A model generated the notes under the pieces. That model made no database searches, had not been told where the DNA came from, and saw only the letters and a program-made list of their open reading frames with translations. Shown piece by piece: positions 1-6,373 of a stretch of DNA of 9,241 nt. The DNA is from Candidatus Methanofilum arcanum (lineage in GTDB: Archaea > Halobacteriota > Methanomicrobia > Methanomicrobiales > Methanospirillaceae): assembly GCA_031285085.1 (NCBI GenBank), contig JAITWW010000046.1, positions 1 through 9,241 on the forward strand, written 5' to 3'. Position numbers and translations under genes: made by a program. How positions within the stretch are numbered: the stretch's first letter is position 1; the number at the start of each line of letters is the position of its first letter.

Positions 1-624
1 CTGTGCTTCGTCATATTTTGCATCCGCCGCAGCTACATTAATCCCTTTTGCTGCTGCTTTATCAATATCAGATTGAAGTGTTGAAAGATCTGATGAAACA
101 GTTGATACCTCACCCAAAAGCTCATTTGGGTTGAGCACGAACTTCACCGCACGCTTTGCTTCATTGAGCACACGTCCACTTGAATCCATAAGTTCAACAC
201 CTGCAATCAGGATATCCTTTGATTCAGTAACTTGTGGAGTTTTTCCAGTCAGCTGAACATGAACCTTTTCGTCATTTGTTTTATATGAAAATTCCCATGC
301 TGTCAGCTCAACGGCACTATAATCTCCACTTCTGACCGGAGATGCAAATCGCTTACTCTCAACTCCGTCAAGGACAAGAGTAATACCCCATGATGGATTT
401 TCAAGAGCAGTAGTGAGACGGATCTTTTCATTTGCAGCCATTGTCTCGCCACCGAGTGGATAAAAATCAATCGTAAAGTCAGCAGAAACCTGAGTTATTC
501 CAGACTCCAGATCCCCGGTAGGTCGAATGTCAACAACGCCAACTCCGATATCTGCTGTTACTGCTCCGCACAAGCTAGTAACAACAATTGCGATACATAT
601 ACACAAAAACGATAGTGATTTCAT
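1..624 (-). CDS. Secreted protein of unknown function, partial (C-terminus beyond the left edge)
   Basis: Function is not recognised. The frame is open for all 208 codons from an ATG at 624 to the window edge. The start has a classic signal peptide: MKS, a hydrophobic run to about residue 22, and a small-residue cleavage site VTA|D after residue 24. Residues 25-165 are rich in alternating beta-type segments with few cysteines, as in an extracellular beta-sandwich. From about residue 170 the sequence becomes alanine- and aspartate-rich and helical (SSDLSTLQSDIDKAAAKG), suggesting a coiled coil or stalk that continues off the edge. A GGGGGAA ribosome site lies 6 nt before the ATG and a TATA-like box about 38 nt upstream, so it probably has its own promoter rather than being cotranscribed with cetZ. 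It could be a cell-envelope or membrane-anchored surface protein, but the C-terminus that would decide this is missing. Confidence 0.8.
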   Translation of the reverse strand, partial: MKSLSFLCICIAIVVTSLCGAVTADIGVGVVDIRPTGDLESGITQVSADFTIDFYPLGGETMAANEKIRLTTALENPSWGITLVLDGVESKRFASPVRSGDYSAVELTAWEFSYKTNDEKVHVQLTGKTPQVTESKDILIAGVELMDSSGRVLNEAKRAVKFVLNPNELLGEVSTVSSDLSTLQSDIDKAAAKGINVAAADAKYDEAQ

Positions 625-630
625 ATTCGT

Positions 631-666
631 TTCCCCCTAAATGTACAATCTATGATCTGATATATG
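631..666 (-). promoter_or_regulatory. Promoter and ribosome binding site of the secreted-protein gene
   Basis: On the minus strand an ATATATC TATA-like element (659-665) lies about 38 nt before the ATG at 624. A start of transcription some 25 nt downstream would leave a very short leader holding GGGGGAA (631-637). The spacing fits archaeal promoters. The assignment is by pattern only. Confidence 0.4.
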
Positions 667-687
667 GTGTGCATAGCAATAATGTCT

Positions 688-718
688 GTGATCTAAATCA
701 CTTATGTGGTGTTATGTG
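688..718. repeat. Phased direct repeats and short inverted repeat upstream of the secreted-protein promoter
   Basis: TTATGTG occurs twice (702-708 and 712-718) with a 10-bp period, one helical turn. Next to it is an inverted repeat GTGAT-CTAA-ATCAC (688-701). Both lie upstream of the TATA-like box of the secreted-protein gene, where an archaeal activator would bind. No regulator is identified and chance is possible for motifs this short. Confidence 0.3.
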
Positions 719-752
719 AGGTGCTTTTCTGTATAAAAACCGAATCGCACCT
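719..752 (-). terminator. Weak hairpin with T-run downstream of cetZ
   Basis: AGGTGC (719-724) and GCACCT (747-752) could pair around a 22-nt loop. On the minus strand the loop contains a TTTTT run 16-50 nt past the cetZ stop. Archaea often terminate at T-runs without a strong stem, so this is a plausible cetZ terminator, though the stem is only 6 bp. Confidence 0.25.
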
Positions 753-767
753 TTGTTTTTGATCTCA

Positions 768-1979
768 TCAGTCAAAAAGTGGATCAATACTTTCATCCAT
801 TTTTAGTGTGTTCTGTTCATCAATGCTCTTTGCAGTCTCTTTTGTCTCCTTTGCAACCTCTAGAAGATGTGTGACTCGTGGTGCATTTGAGAGCGAGGCA
901 AGAAGCACAACTGTTGCGATATATCTGCTGTTTGCAGGATAATCTCCACCACGGACCTCAACACCTGCAATATTCTCTTCAACCCAACTCTTTGCTTTTT
1001 CAATACCTTTTCGATCTAACTCATTAGGTGGACCTGCAACAAGTACAAGAGCCCGGCTTGCACTTGTAAAATCACATGGTAATGTTAGTCTTCCAAGCAT
1101 TGCCCGCCGTACAAGAGAGAGTGTTCGTGAGGTTTTATCCTCTCCCATGAGTCTTTCAGCACCAACAGGTATTGATGGCTCTGATGAACGGGATGACTCT
1201 GATGAACGGCGTAGTAATGTCTTTAGAAATCCAGTTTGTTCTTCAATCTCACTTTCTGGCTCTGCGTTCACGATCTCACTGAGGGCATATCCAATTGAGC
1301 TTATTCCTCCTCCACGAAGTGTATTAATAATCTCACTTGAATCAACAACCATCTCTCCAATGCCTGCATTTCCAACCTCACCAGCACGGAAGAGAATACC
1401 AAAGCGCCTTACAATCTCATCATTAAGGCGATCAAATGCACCTTTAATACTTTCTCCTTCATTCTTCCATGCACTATTATCAAAGAGGATAACATTGTCT
1501 GCCTCTTTCACCAGTGTTGCAAGACTGCGTGCAGCGTTGTATGAGTATAATTTTCCTTCTTCTGGAGCAGGTAAAAGCCCAAGCACATACACTGGTTCAC
1601 GATAAATCTGCTTGAGATGGCGCGCAAGAACAGGTGCTCCTCCAGATCCTGTTCCCCCTCCAAGTCCTGCTATAATAATAAAAGCCTCTGTGTCTCCAAC
1701 ACCCTTGCGATCAATTGCATTCATGATGATATCTATTTCATCGAATGCAACCTGCGCTCCGGTGTCATTGTCTGTTCCTACACCATGACCTCGGACTATA
1801 GTCTGACCAATAAGCACCCGATCTTCATAGGGGATATGTTCAAGTCCCATAAGATCTGTTCGTGCTGTATTGATTGCAATGGCACGAAAACTACCACCAT
1901 TCGTCCGTTTATCATAACTGATAAACCTGTCGGCGATTTTTCCTCCTGCCTGGCCGAATCCGATAAAGAATACTTTCAT
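768..1979 (-). CDS. cetZ: CetZ tubulin/FtsZ-like GTPase
   Basis: CetZ proteins are cytoplasmic GTP-dependent polymer-forming proteins of the tubulin/FtsZ superfamily. In haloarchaea they govern cell shape rather than division. The 403 residues follow the CetZ1 pattern closely: N-terminal nucleotide loop IGFGQAGGK (6-14), VRGHGVGTDN (62-71), glycine-rich tubulin signature GGGTGSGG (107-114), and T7 catalytic loop VVDSSEIINTL (211-221), with Asp213 and Glu216 where FtsZ has its catalytic acids. The C-terminal domain carries LVRRAMLGRLTLPC (289-302) and VAGPP (314-318). An acidic tail ending DPLFD resembles the CetZ1 C-terminus. A low-complexity serine/arginine linker (about 257-270) sits in the loop between the two domains. 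The usual start is ATG at 1979, preceded only by a weak GGTG. The next gene upstream ends 127 nt away. Haloarchaeal work suggests a cell-shape role, but this has not been shown for a methanogen CetZ. Confidence 0.95.
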   Translation of the reverse strand: MKVFFIGFGQAGGKIADRFISYDKRTNGGSFRAIAINTARTDLMGLEHIPYEDRVLIGQTIVRGHGVGTDNDTGAQVAFDEIDIIMNAIDRKGVGDTEAFIIIAGLGGGTGSGGAPVLARHLKQIYREPVYVLGLLPAPEEGKLYSYNAARSLATLVKEADNVILFDNSAWKNEGESIKGAFDRLNDEIVRRFGILFRAGEVGNAGIGEMVVDSSEIINTLRGGGISSIGYALSEIVNAEPESEIEEQTGFLKTLLRRSSESSRSSEPSIPVGAERLMGEDKTSRTLSLVRRAMLGRLTLPCDFTSASRALVLVAGPPNELDRKGIEKAKSWVEENIAGVEVRGGDYPANSRYIATVVLLASLSNAPRVTHLLEVAKETKETAKSIDEQNTLKMDESIDPLFD

Positions 1980-2021
1980 TTATTTACACCAATATTATGT
2001 TCTGTACGGACAATAAGTACG

Positions 2022-2121
2022 TTATTGAGATCTCTTTACTTTAAAGTATGCTTTCATGCCTCCAAAGGTATTCTTCAATGCATCAATAAATTTTTGAAAG
2101 GAACTCTTATTTGCTTTTTTT
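2022..2121 (-). other. Open out-of-frame tail after the DUF1905-like gene
   Basis: The DUF1905-like frame ends just after a run of seven A (minus strand; T-run at 2115-2121). In the frame that would follow if one A were missing, reading stays open for about 30 more codons. It contains the protein-like segments SSFQKFIDALKNTFGG and MKAYFKVKRSQ and stops at 2022-2024. It has no convincing start of its own: an ATG within it has GGAGG too close. It may be a tail lost by a homopolymer frameshift, a sequencing error, or chance. Confidence 0.3.
2037..2048. repeat. 12-bp perfect palindrome upstream of cetZ
   Basis: TACTTTAAAGTA is a perfect palindrome about 58-69 nt before the cetZ start codon, in the only stretch that could hold a dedicated cetZ promoter. 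It could be an operator, or a by-product of the AT-rich open tail that runs across it. Confidence 0.3.
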
Positions 2122-2403
2122 CTCTTGTTTCTCTCGTATTACAAATGAAACCTGAGTCACTTCACCAAGCGATAGTTTTTCTTTTGAACGTATTTTTGCA
2201 GGCAAGGCAAGGAAATGCGTTCCATCACCCATCGGTAGTAACGATGTCTCCCAGCTTGAATTGCCCACTTTGGCTACTACCGAAATGAGCCCACGATCTG
2301 CAAGATATTCAAGTGGCCTACTTAACTCCGTCGGCACAGAAACATAGTGCCACCCTTTTTCTCTTTCAAAAAGTGCAACTTTAGCAATAAATGCATTATC
2401 CAT
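2107..2403 (-). CDS. DUF1905-like small beta-barrel protein
   Basis: The 98 residues match the DUF1905 pattern of small beta-rich proteins. It begins with an N-terminal strand containing a central tryptophan (GWHYVSVPTEL, about 17-27). Then come a turn with SVVAKVGNSSWETSLLP (41-57), a GDGTHFLALPAKIR strand pair (59-72) and a final LGEVTQVSFVI (78-88). The biochemical role of the family is not established. The ATG at 2403 is supported by GTGGGG 6 nt upstream and by an in-frame stop just before it. The gene lies between cbiT (69 nt upstream) and cetZ (127 nt downstream) on the same strand, so cotranscription is possible. The C-terminus, KQEKKSK, is lysine-rich and ends at a homopolymer of seven A. 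A shifted frame stays open beyond it, so the protein may once have been about 30 residues longer. Confidence 0.75.
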   Translation of the reverse strand: MDNAFIAKVALFEREKGWHYVSVPTELSRPLEYLADRGLISVVAKVGNSSWETSLLPMGDGTHFLALPAKIRSKEKLSLGEVTQVSFVIREKQEKKSK

Positions 2404-2472
2404 TATTACCCCACATAATCGTTAAAGACGGCCAAGAGTTCAAATGTTAGACTCCCAATCCTTTTTCCTCCC

Positions 2473-3024
2473 TTACCTGCTTCCAATGATAATATACACA
2501 GGATTGATCGGAATAAGCATTGTTCGTCCAGCAAGCTCAGTTGAGCGTGAGATCTGCAGGTGAATAACTTCACAACGCATTCCATTCTCCTTCATTGCCT
2601 GTATGGCGGTAATGACTGTCTCAAGAAGCACAGCAGTTACCACAATCCGGACAGTCCCACGTGTATATAACAGGGTAATTATCTCTTCAATTCCTTTTGA
2701 ACCACCACAAAATGCACGATCAATCTTATCAAGTGTTTTGATGATGCTCTGTGCATCACCTTGCATCAGGCAGACATTTGAGCAGCCGGTGTCAAGACAG
2801 TGTTTCTCTGTGCAACAGATTGCTTCTTCTCGTGTATCAATGGCAAAAACAGTTTTTGCTTTTTGTGCTAATGCAACAGTTACCGTTCCGGTTCCACACC
2901 CAATGTCAGCCACGAGATCATCAGGCTCGATCTCAAGTTTTGAGAGAGCAATAGCTACAATCTCTGGTTGTGTTGGACCTCCAGGGACCTTATATTTCTG
3001 GCTATTTTCGTTTACCGTATCCAT
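2473..3024 (-). CDS. cbiT: Cobalt-precorrin-6B C15-methyltransferase/decarboxylase (CbiT)
   Basis: CbiT methylates C15 and decarboxylates the C12 acetate side chain of the corrin precursor, using S-adenosylmethionine, in the anaerobic cobalamin pathway. The 183 residues have the full archaeal stand-alone CbiT layout: VPGGPTQPEI (13-22), SAM-binding motif I VADIGCGTGTVTV (38-50), the acidic residue Asp63 after strand 2, GDA (89-91), GGSKG (107-111) and TAVLLET (130-136). The ATG at 3024 is the first possible start after an in-frame stop, and its N-terminal length matches the family. GAGG lies 13 nt upstream, somewhat far for a ribosome site. The start overlaps by 13 nt the intended end of the broken vapC gene. 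No other corrin-ring enzymes are visible, but the cobalt importer genes lie just upstream on the same strand, which fits a corrinoid role. Confidence 0.93.
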   Translation of the reverse strand: MDTVNENSQKYKVPGGPTQPEIVAIALSKLEIEPDDLVADIGCGTGTVTVALAQKAKTVFAIDTREEAICCTEKHCLDTGCSNVCLMQGDAQSIIKTLDKIDRAFCGGSKGIEEIITLLYTRGTVRIVVTAVLLETVITAIQAMKENGMRCEVIHLQISRSTELAGRTMLIPINPVYIIIGSR

Positions 3025-3436
3025 AGAAATGAAATTTCCTCATTTTCCTCTATCATGTCGAACTCGTGATGATCGGCTGTCAATAGTGCTCCACATAAGC
3101 TCCACATAAAACAGATGTCTCTGCAAGAGCGATTGAATCAGCAAGCGAAATTCTGTAAGATGCTTTTAACCGACCAGCTTCAAGGAAAATTTCATCGCTG
3201 ATTTTTGAGTTAATATCTATTGGAAGCCATGTTAGTTCTCATAACATCAAGTCTGCTTGTTCCTTTCCACACGAACGATGAGCATTATAGTAAACTTCTA
3301 AAAGATTCAGTTTATGGAGCGAAATCGTTGCTTCACCATTGTCAGCAGCATAGATGACATCAGCAACTTTATCAGCCCCTTCCTCATCATATAACAGGGC
3401 AATAAGAGCGCAGGCATCCAAAACGTAATGGTTCAT
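3012..3436 (-). pseudogene. vapC: VapC-type PIN-domain toxin, broken by a stop codon and an 11-bp duplication
   Basis: PIN-domain VapC toxins are ribonucleases, usually tRNA- or rRNA-cutting, held in check by VapB. The frame begins MNHYVLDACALIALLYDEEG with the first catalytic Asp at residue 7 and Glu47. It stops at a TGA (3239-3241) after 65 residues. Reading through in the same frame continues with good PIN sequence (ELTWLPIDINS, then ISLADSIALAE with Asp100). At 3088-3109 an 11-bp tandem duplication shifts the frame and gives another stop (3080-3082). Removing one repeat copy restores GALLTADHHEFD, with the last acidic site at Asp118, and a natural end IEENEEISFLWIR with its stop at 3012-3014. 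The repaired protein would have 137 residues, a normal VapC length. The surviving 65-residue peptide lacks two of the four metal-binding acids and should be inactive. The start overlaps the vapB stop as ATGA. Confidence 0.88.
3088..3109. repeat. 11-bp tandem duplication inside vapC
   Basis: GCTCCACATAA occurs twice in direct succession (3088-3098 and 3099-3109). Because 11 is not a multiple of three it shifts the vapC frame, and deleting one copy restores a typical PIN C-terminus. It looks like a recent slippage event. Confidence 0.9.
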
Positions 3437-3660
3437 AGATCTAATTCTTTATCCGCGTGCTTTCGTTCTAAAAATTTGTCAAGGGACATATCTGGATATT
3501 CTGAAAACAGGCCGCGAAGTCCTATTGCACGGTCTTTGTTTTCCTTAATTGGTATAAGCTGAATAATCCCATTTGCCTCTTTGATGCGGACTCTTTCAGT
3601 TGAGATTAGCCTGGACAAAAACTCAGGCAGGGCTTTCGTGCTCATGACGGTTTCATACAT
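3433..3660 (-). CDS. vapB: VapB-type antitoxin
   Basis: This is a small 75-residue antitoxin that would bind and neutralise the adjacent PIN toxin and repress its own promoter. The N-terminal half (LPEFLSRLISTERVRIKEAN, then GIIQLIPIKE) looks like the short beta-strand DNA-binding part of such antitoxins. The C-terminal half ends in a charged toxin-wrapping segment, MSLDKFLERKHADKEL. It overlaps vapC by 4 nt (ATGA), the usual translational coupling. The ATG at 3660 is chosen because GGAGAGAA lies 4 nt upstream; a second ATG six codons on would be too far. It is clearly homologous to the antitoxin at 9009-9230 (shared LPE-L-RLI, E-VR, NG-I-L-PI and DKFLE-K--DKEL pattern). The exact antitoxin family could not be checked. 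The gene is intact although its toxin is broken. Confidence 0.82.
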   Translation of the reverse strand: MYETVMSTKALPEFLSRLISTERVRIKEANGIIQLIPIKENKDRAIGLRGLFSEYPDMSLDKFLERKHADKELDL

Positions 3661-3664
3661 AACG

Positions 3665-3695
3665 TTCTCTCCTATTCCATTTGCTCACGTGATCA
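3665..3695 (-). promoter_or_regulatory. vapB ribosome site and candidate operator
   Basis: GGAGAGAA (3665-3672) is the ribosome site of vapB. Upstream, TGCTCACGTGATCA (3682-3695) is a near-perfect palindrome around the 8-bp core TCACGTGA, with one mismatched pair in 14 bp. Antitoxin-toxin complexes usually bind palindromes in this place, so it is a candidate autoregulatory operator. Confidence 0.4.
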
Positions 3696-4035
3696 TTGTC
3701 CTTACCATTGATTGGTGAAAAGCTTGGAGACTTATCAACGACTCACATCTATTCCTGTATTCCTGTTGGTTTTTTTCAATATTGGAAGTAAACCAGTCTG
3801 TCGCAAGGAAAGGTTTGGCTTAACCAGTGTGACTATATAACTATAGTAGCTAATTACTATTTCTCTCAAAGATATACATAAAGATACCCCTAAAAATCTG
3901 CAACATTCCTTTGCACCAGCTATGAAGTAAGACTCATCAAAATATTGCTATGTGGTATATATTTCCAGAAACATAGCATTCTACAACAGTAGTGCTCATG
4001 TATGGAGAAAAAAGTGGACAGTTGTTTATTCACTC
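3696..4035. other. AT-rich stretch between cbiO and vapB without a gene
   Basis: No credible coding region is seen; the plus-strand frame that begins here runs into the antisense of cbiO. Visible elements are a repeated AACCAGT (3791-3797, 3822-3828), an inverted repeat ATAGTA-GCTAAT-TACTAT (3843-3860) and several TATA-rich tracts (for example 3834-3840). It probably holds the end of the cbi transcript and the vapB promoter. Confidence 0.5.
4008..4013 (-). terminator. T-run after cbiO, possible archaeal terminator
   Basis: The minus strand reads TTTTTT here, 22 nt past the cbiO stop. Archaeal RNA polymerase can terminate at such runs without a hairpin. The run is short, so read-through into vapB and cbiT is possible. 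Confidence 0.3.
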
Positions 4036-5190
4036 TTACAAAATCTCCACTTTGATGTTATTTTTGCTCTCCTGATTATATGCATCAATTCGCATCTGAA
4101 TGCGTGCTACCATCTTGTTACTCGTTGCAATAAAGGTATCTTCACCGCGAAGGGCTCGAAGAATGGATTTATCAATAACGCCATAACTGAAGTCAAGAGG
4201 GATATGTGCCTGCTTCATACATTGTTTTGCACGGGTTCCCATTGCACCAATGGCCTGAGCCTTTGTCTCTTGAACGTGCAGCATGAGATCTTGTGTGCTC
4301 TGTCTCTTATCAACATCATATACCCAGATCGAACCATGGGTTTTTGAGGGAGGTGTGCTCAATTGAGACTCAATGATATGGATCATATCAAGGATTGTTT
4401 TTGGCATATGCAGTGTTGGCAGGATGCCACGTGCCGTAAGTTCTTGTGAGAGTTCAAGTAGAACAGGAAGAGACAGATGAGCAAGACGTACGCAGGTTGG
4501 ATCTCCAAATGCAACCTCAGGTACATCTTCCTCTAGGATCTTTCCATTGAGCAGGAGAATCGCTCGTTCAGCCCATGGATAGACGAGTTCAAGATCATGT
4601 GTTGATATAATGATTGTTTTTCCATCATGGTGGAGTTCATCGAGCAGGTCCATTAGTTCTTCAGATCCAGCAGGATCAAGTCCACTTGTTGGTTCATCAA
4701 AGATAAGGACATCAGGATCCATTGCTAAAATGCCTGCAATGGCAACCCGTTTTTTTTCGCCACCTGAGAGCTGATAAGGAGGACGGCGTTCAAGTCCAGT
4801 GAGACCGACTTGTTGCAATGCTTGTTCAACCAGATCTTGCACCGTTTGTTTGTCATATCCAAGATTGGTAGGTCCAAACGCCACATCCTGGTAGACGGTT
4901 GGCGCAATAATCTGGCGATCTGAGTTTTGAAGCACAAATCCAACACGGCGCCTGATATCACATAAGGAACGGGTGTTGTACTTTATTGGTGTGTTTCCAA
5001 CGAGCATGGTGCCACTGCTTGGGCGAATCATGCCGTTGCACATCTGAAGCAATGTTGATTTTCCAGCTCCATTTGGACCTACCAGTGCTATTTTTTCACC
5101 TTGCCTGATGTGAAAGCTAATTCCCTTTATGGCTTCTATCCCTCCAGGGTATGTGTATCGTACATCGCGGGCTTCAATAATAATAGACAT
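4036..5190 (-). CDS. cbiO: Cobalt importer ATPase CbiO with extra C-terminal region
   Basis: CbiO is the ABC ATPase that powers the CbiMNQO cobalt importer on the cytoplasmic face. With the start at ATG 5190 (MSIIIEARDVRYTYPGG) the protein has 384 residues. It shows Walker A GPNGAGKST (38-46), Q-loop Gln88, signature LSGGEKKR (141-148), Walker B VLIFDE (161-166), D-loop SGLD (169-172) and switch His198. A TTG start at 5262 would add 24 residues overlapping cbiQ and is not typical. ABC domains of this family end near residue 270-280. Here about 100 further residues follow, including SIWVYDVDK (287-295), IGAMGTRAK (314-322), DFSYGVIDKSILRALRGE (333-350) and ATSNKMVARI (355-364). These look like a separate alpha/beta domain of unknown role. 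It lies 31 nt after cbiQ with no clear SD, so it is presumably translated from the cbiMNQO message. Confidence 0.94.
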   Translation of the reverse strand: MSIIIEARDVRYTYPGGIEAIKGISFHIRQGEKIALVGPNGAGKSTLLQMCNGMIRPSSGTMLVGNTPIKYNTRSLCDIRRRVGFVLQNSDRQIIAPTVYQDVAFGPTNLGYDKQTVQDLVEQALQQVGLTGLERRPPYQLSGGEKKRVAIAGILAMDPDVLIFDEPTSGLDPAGSEELMDLLDELHHDGKTIIISTHDLELVYPWAERAILLLNGKILEEDVPEVAFGDPTCVRLAHLSLPVLLELSQELTARGILPTLHMPKTILDMIHIIESQLSTPPSKTHGSIWVYDVDKRQSTQDLMLHVQETKAQAIGAMGTRAKQCMKQAHIPLDFSYGVIDKSILRALRGEDTFIATSNKMVARIQMRIDAYNQESKNNIKVEIL

Positions 5191-5221
5191 AATATATTCA
5201 AGTTTTATTTTTTTTAGTAAT

Positions 5222-6028
5222 CTATAAAATCCACAATAGTAGATGGAGAGCTGATCTATCAAGTGTGAGTACCAATATTGTACAAAGCCCTATTAAATAG
5301 AGGATAACGGGAAGAAATGAAGCAATGCAAACAGGTTCTGGTTGTTCAAGTGCAGGGAACTCACCTTGATAGCAACGAGCATCCATTGCTTGAATGAGGC
5401 CTTCCCCTGCGTTCCAGCTGGAGATAAAAAGAACTCCAGATAACATTGCAAAGCTCTGAATCGCTTCTATAGGTCTCCTGTACCCAAGACGCATCTTTTG
5501 TGCTTGTGCTATCTCAACAGCCATGTCATAGACGATGAAGATATAACGATAGATAATCATCATGAGATCAGTGAGCTCAACAGGGACACCAAGGCGTTTT
5601 GCGGAGCTCAGGAGATCAGAGAGAGGGGTTGTAAGTACAATAAAATACAGTGAGACCGTGCATCCAAAGACCCTACAGAGGATTTGAAACCCCTCAGCAA
5701 GAGAGTGTGTTGTTATGGTGAGTTCCATCCAAAGAAAGGGAATAGAGGCAAGTGCCTCTCCTCCACCACGCATGAAAATGATAATAAGTACGCTCATTAT
5801 CGAAAATACTGCAGGGAGAAGGAGCATTTTTCCATAAAAAACTGGGTGAATTTTTCCATAGATAAGGAGGGTGAGGCTGAGGCAAAGGCCGGAGATGAGA
5901 GGGACGAGGAAAGAAGGGGAGATGAGAGAGAAAATCAGTGAACCTCCTGCGAGCAAGAGTTTTGTACCCGGATGAATATGTGAAAACGGGCTTTCTTGTG
6001 CGATCTGATCAAGATGTGTTTCTATCAT
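5222..6028 (-). CDS. cbiQ: Cobalt importer transmembrane coupling protein CbiQ
   Basis: CbiQ is the EcfT-type membrane protein that links CbiM to the ATPase CbiO. The 268 residues show several membrane segments: about 24-56, 68-87, 112-133 and a C-terminal one around 236-256. They also have the conserved MMIIYRYIFIVYDMAVEI stretch and the two coupling-helix motifs. The first is AQKMRLGY. The second is AMDARCYQG, where the usual glycine of the ARG motif is cysteine, a substitution I recall from other CbiQ proteins. The gene sits 30 nt after cbiN and 31 nt before cbiO. The ATG at 6028 is preceded by no SD-like sequence. The order M-N-Q-O and tight spacing mark a single operon. Confidence 0.93.
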   Translation of the reverse strand: MIETHLDQIAQESPFSHIHPGTKLLLAGGSLIFSLISPSFLVPLISGLCLSLTLLIYGKIHPVFYGKMLLLPAVFSIMSVLIIIFMRGGGEALASIPFLWMELTITTHSLAEGFQILCRVFGCTVSLYFIVLTTPLSDLLSSAKRLGVPVELTDLMMIIYRYIFIVYDMAVEIAQAQKMRLGYRRPIEAIQSFAMLSGVLFISSWNAGEGLIQAMDARCYQGEFPALEQPEPVCIASFLPVILYLIGLCTILVLTLDRSALHLLLWIL

Positions 6029-6058
6029 GTTTTTGAGGAGTTTCTATGGAGCGAGTTT

Positions 6059-6373
6059 TTAGGATTCTGTTTTTCTTTGTCCAAGCCAGTATCCAAAGAT
6101 AAGGCCAAGAAGGAGAGCACCAAATGAGGCCTGCAGTGCAAAGAGCAAAGCTTCAATCTCTTTACTTGGAGGTTCGTACTGAGGGATGAGAGGATCATAC
6201 TCATCAACTGTCATGCCAGTGAGTTCAGCAACCAACTCAGAGCCGAGATCATCGGTTCCACGAAACTCATGTTCTCCTCCAAAGCTGGTTATGAGAAAGA
6301 GAGTGATGAAGAGCAAGATCGCGACAAGTGTAATGATTTCAAGAGATCTGTTTGCAAAGAAACTTGTTGTCAT
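6059..6373 (-). CDS. cbiN: Cobalt importer accessory protein CbiN
   Basis: CbiN is a small two-helix membrane protein that works with CbiM to load Co2+. The 104 residues have an N-terminal membrane helix (about 11-30) and an extracellular loop with FRGTDDLGSELVAEL. The hallmark YEPPSKEIEALLFALQASFG (66-85) runs into a second helix ending GYWLGQRK. Its presence in place of a NikN-type subunit argues for cobalt rather than nickel. The start ATG (6371-6373) overlaps the cbiM stop as TGATG, and GGAGG 10 nt upstream lies inside the end of cbiM, so translation is coupled to cbiM. Confidence 0.93.
   Translation of the reverse strand: MTTSFFANRSLEIITLVAILLFITLFLITSFGGEHEFRGTDDLGSELVAELTGMTVDEYDPLIPQYEPPSKEIEALLFALQASFGALLLGLIFGYWLGQRKTES

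Noticed and set aside
1147..1605. Plus-strand open frame inside cetZ
   Set aside because: Antisense shadow of a well-recognised CetZ gene; serine- and isoleucine-rich composition with no motif.
1617..2288. Long plus-strand open frame (223 codons) antisense to the end of the DUF1905-like gene and the start of cetZ
   Set aside because: It covers the two real minus-strand genes and the gap between them, is cysteine-rich and low in protein-like pattern, and has no ribosome site.
2603..3109. Plus-strand open frame of 168 codons across cbiT
   Set aside because: Antisense to the conserved CbiT motifs; no start signal.
3952..4347. Plus-strand open frame entering the cbiO gene
   Set aside because: Most of it is antisense to the CbiO tail, with no ribosome site or family resemblance.
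5191..5262. Longer CbiO from a TTG at 5262
   Set aside because: The extra 24 residues overlap cbiQ and precede the typical start MSIIIEARDVRYTYPGG.
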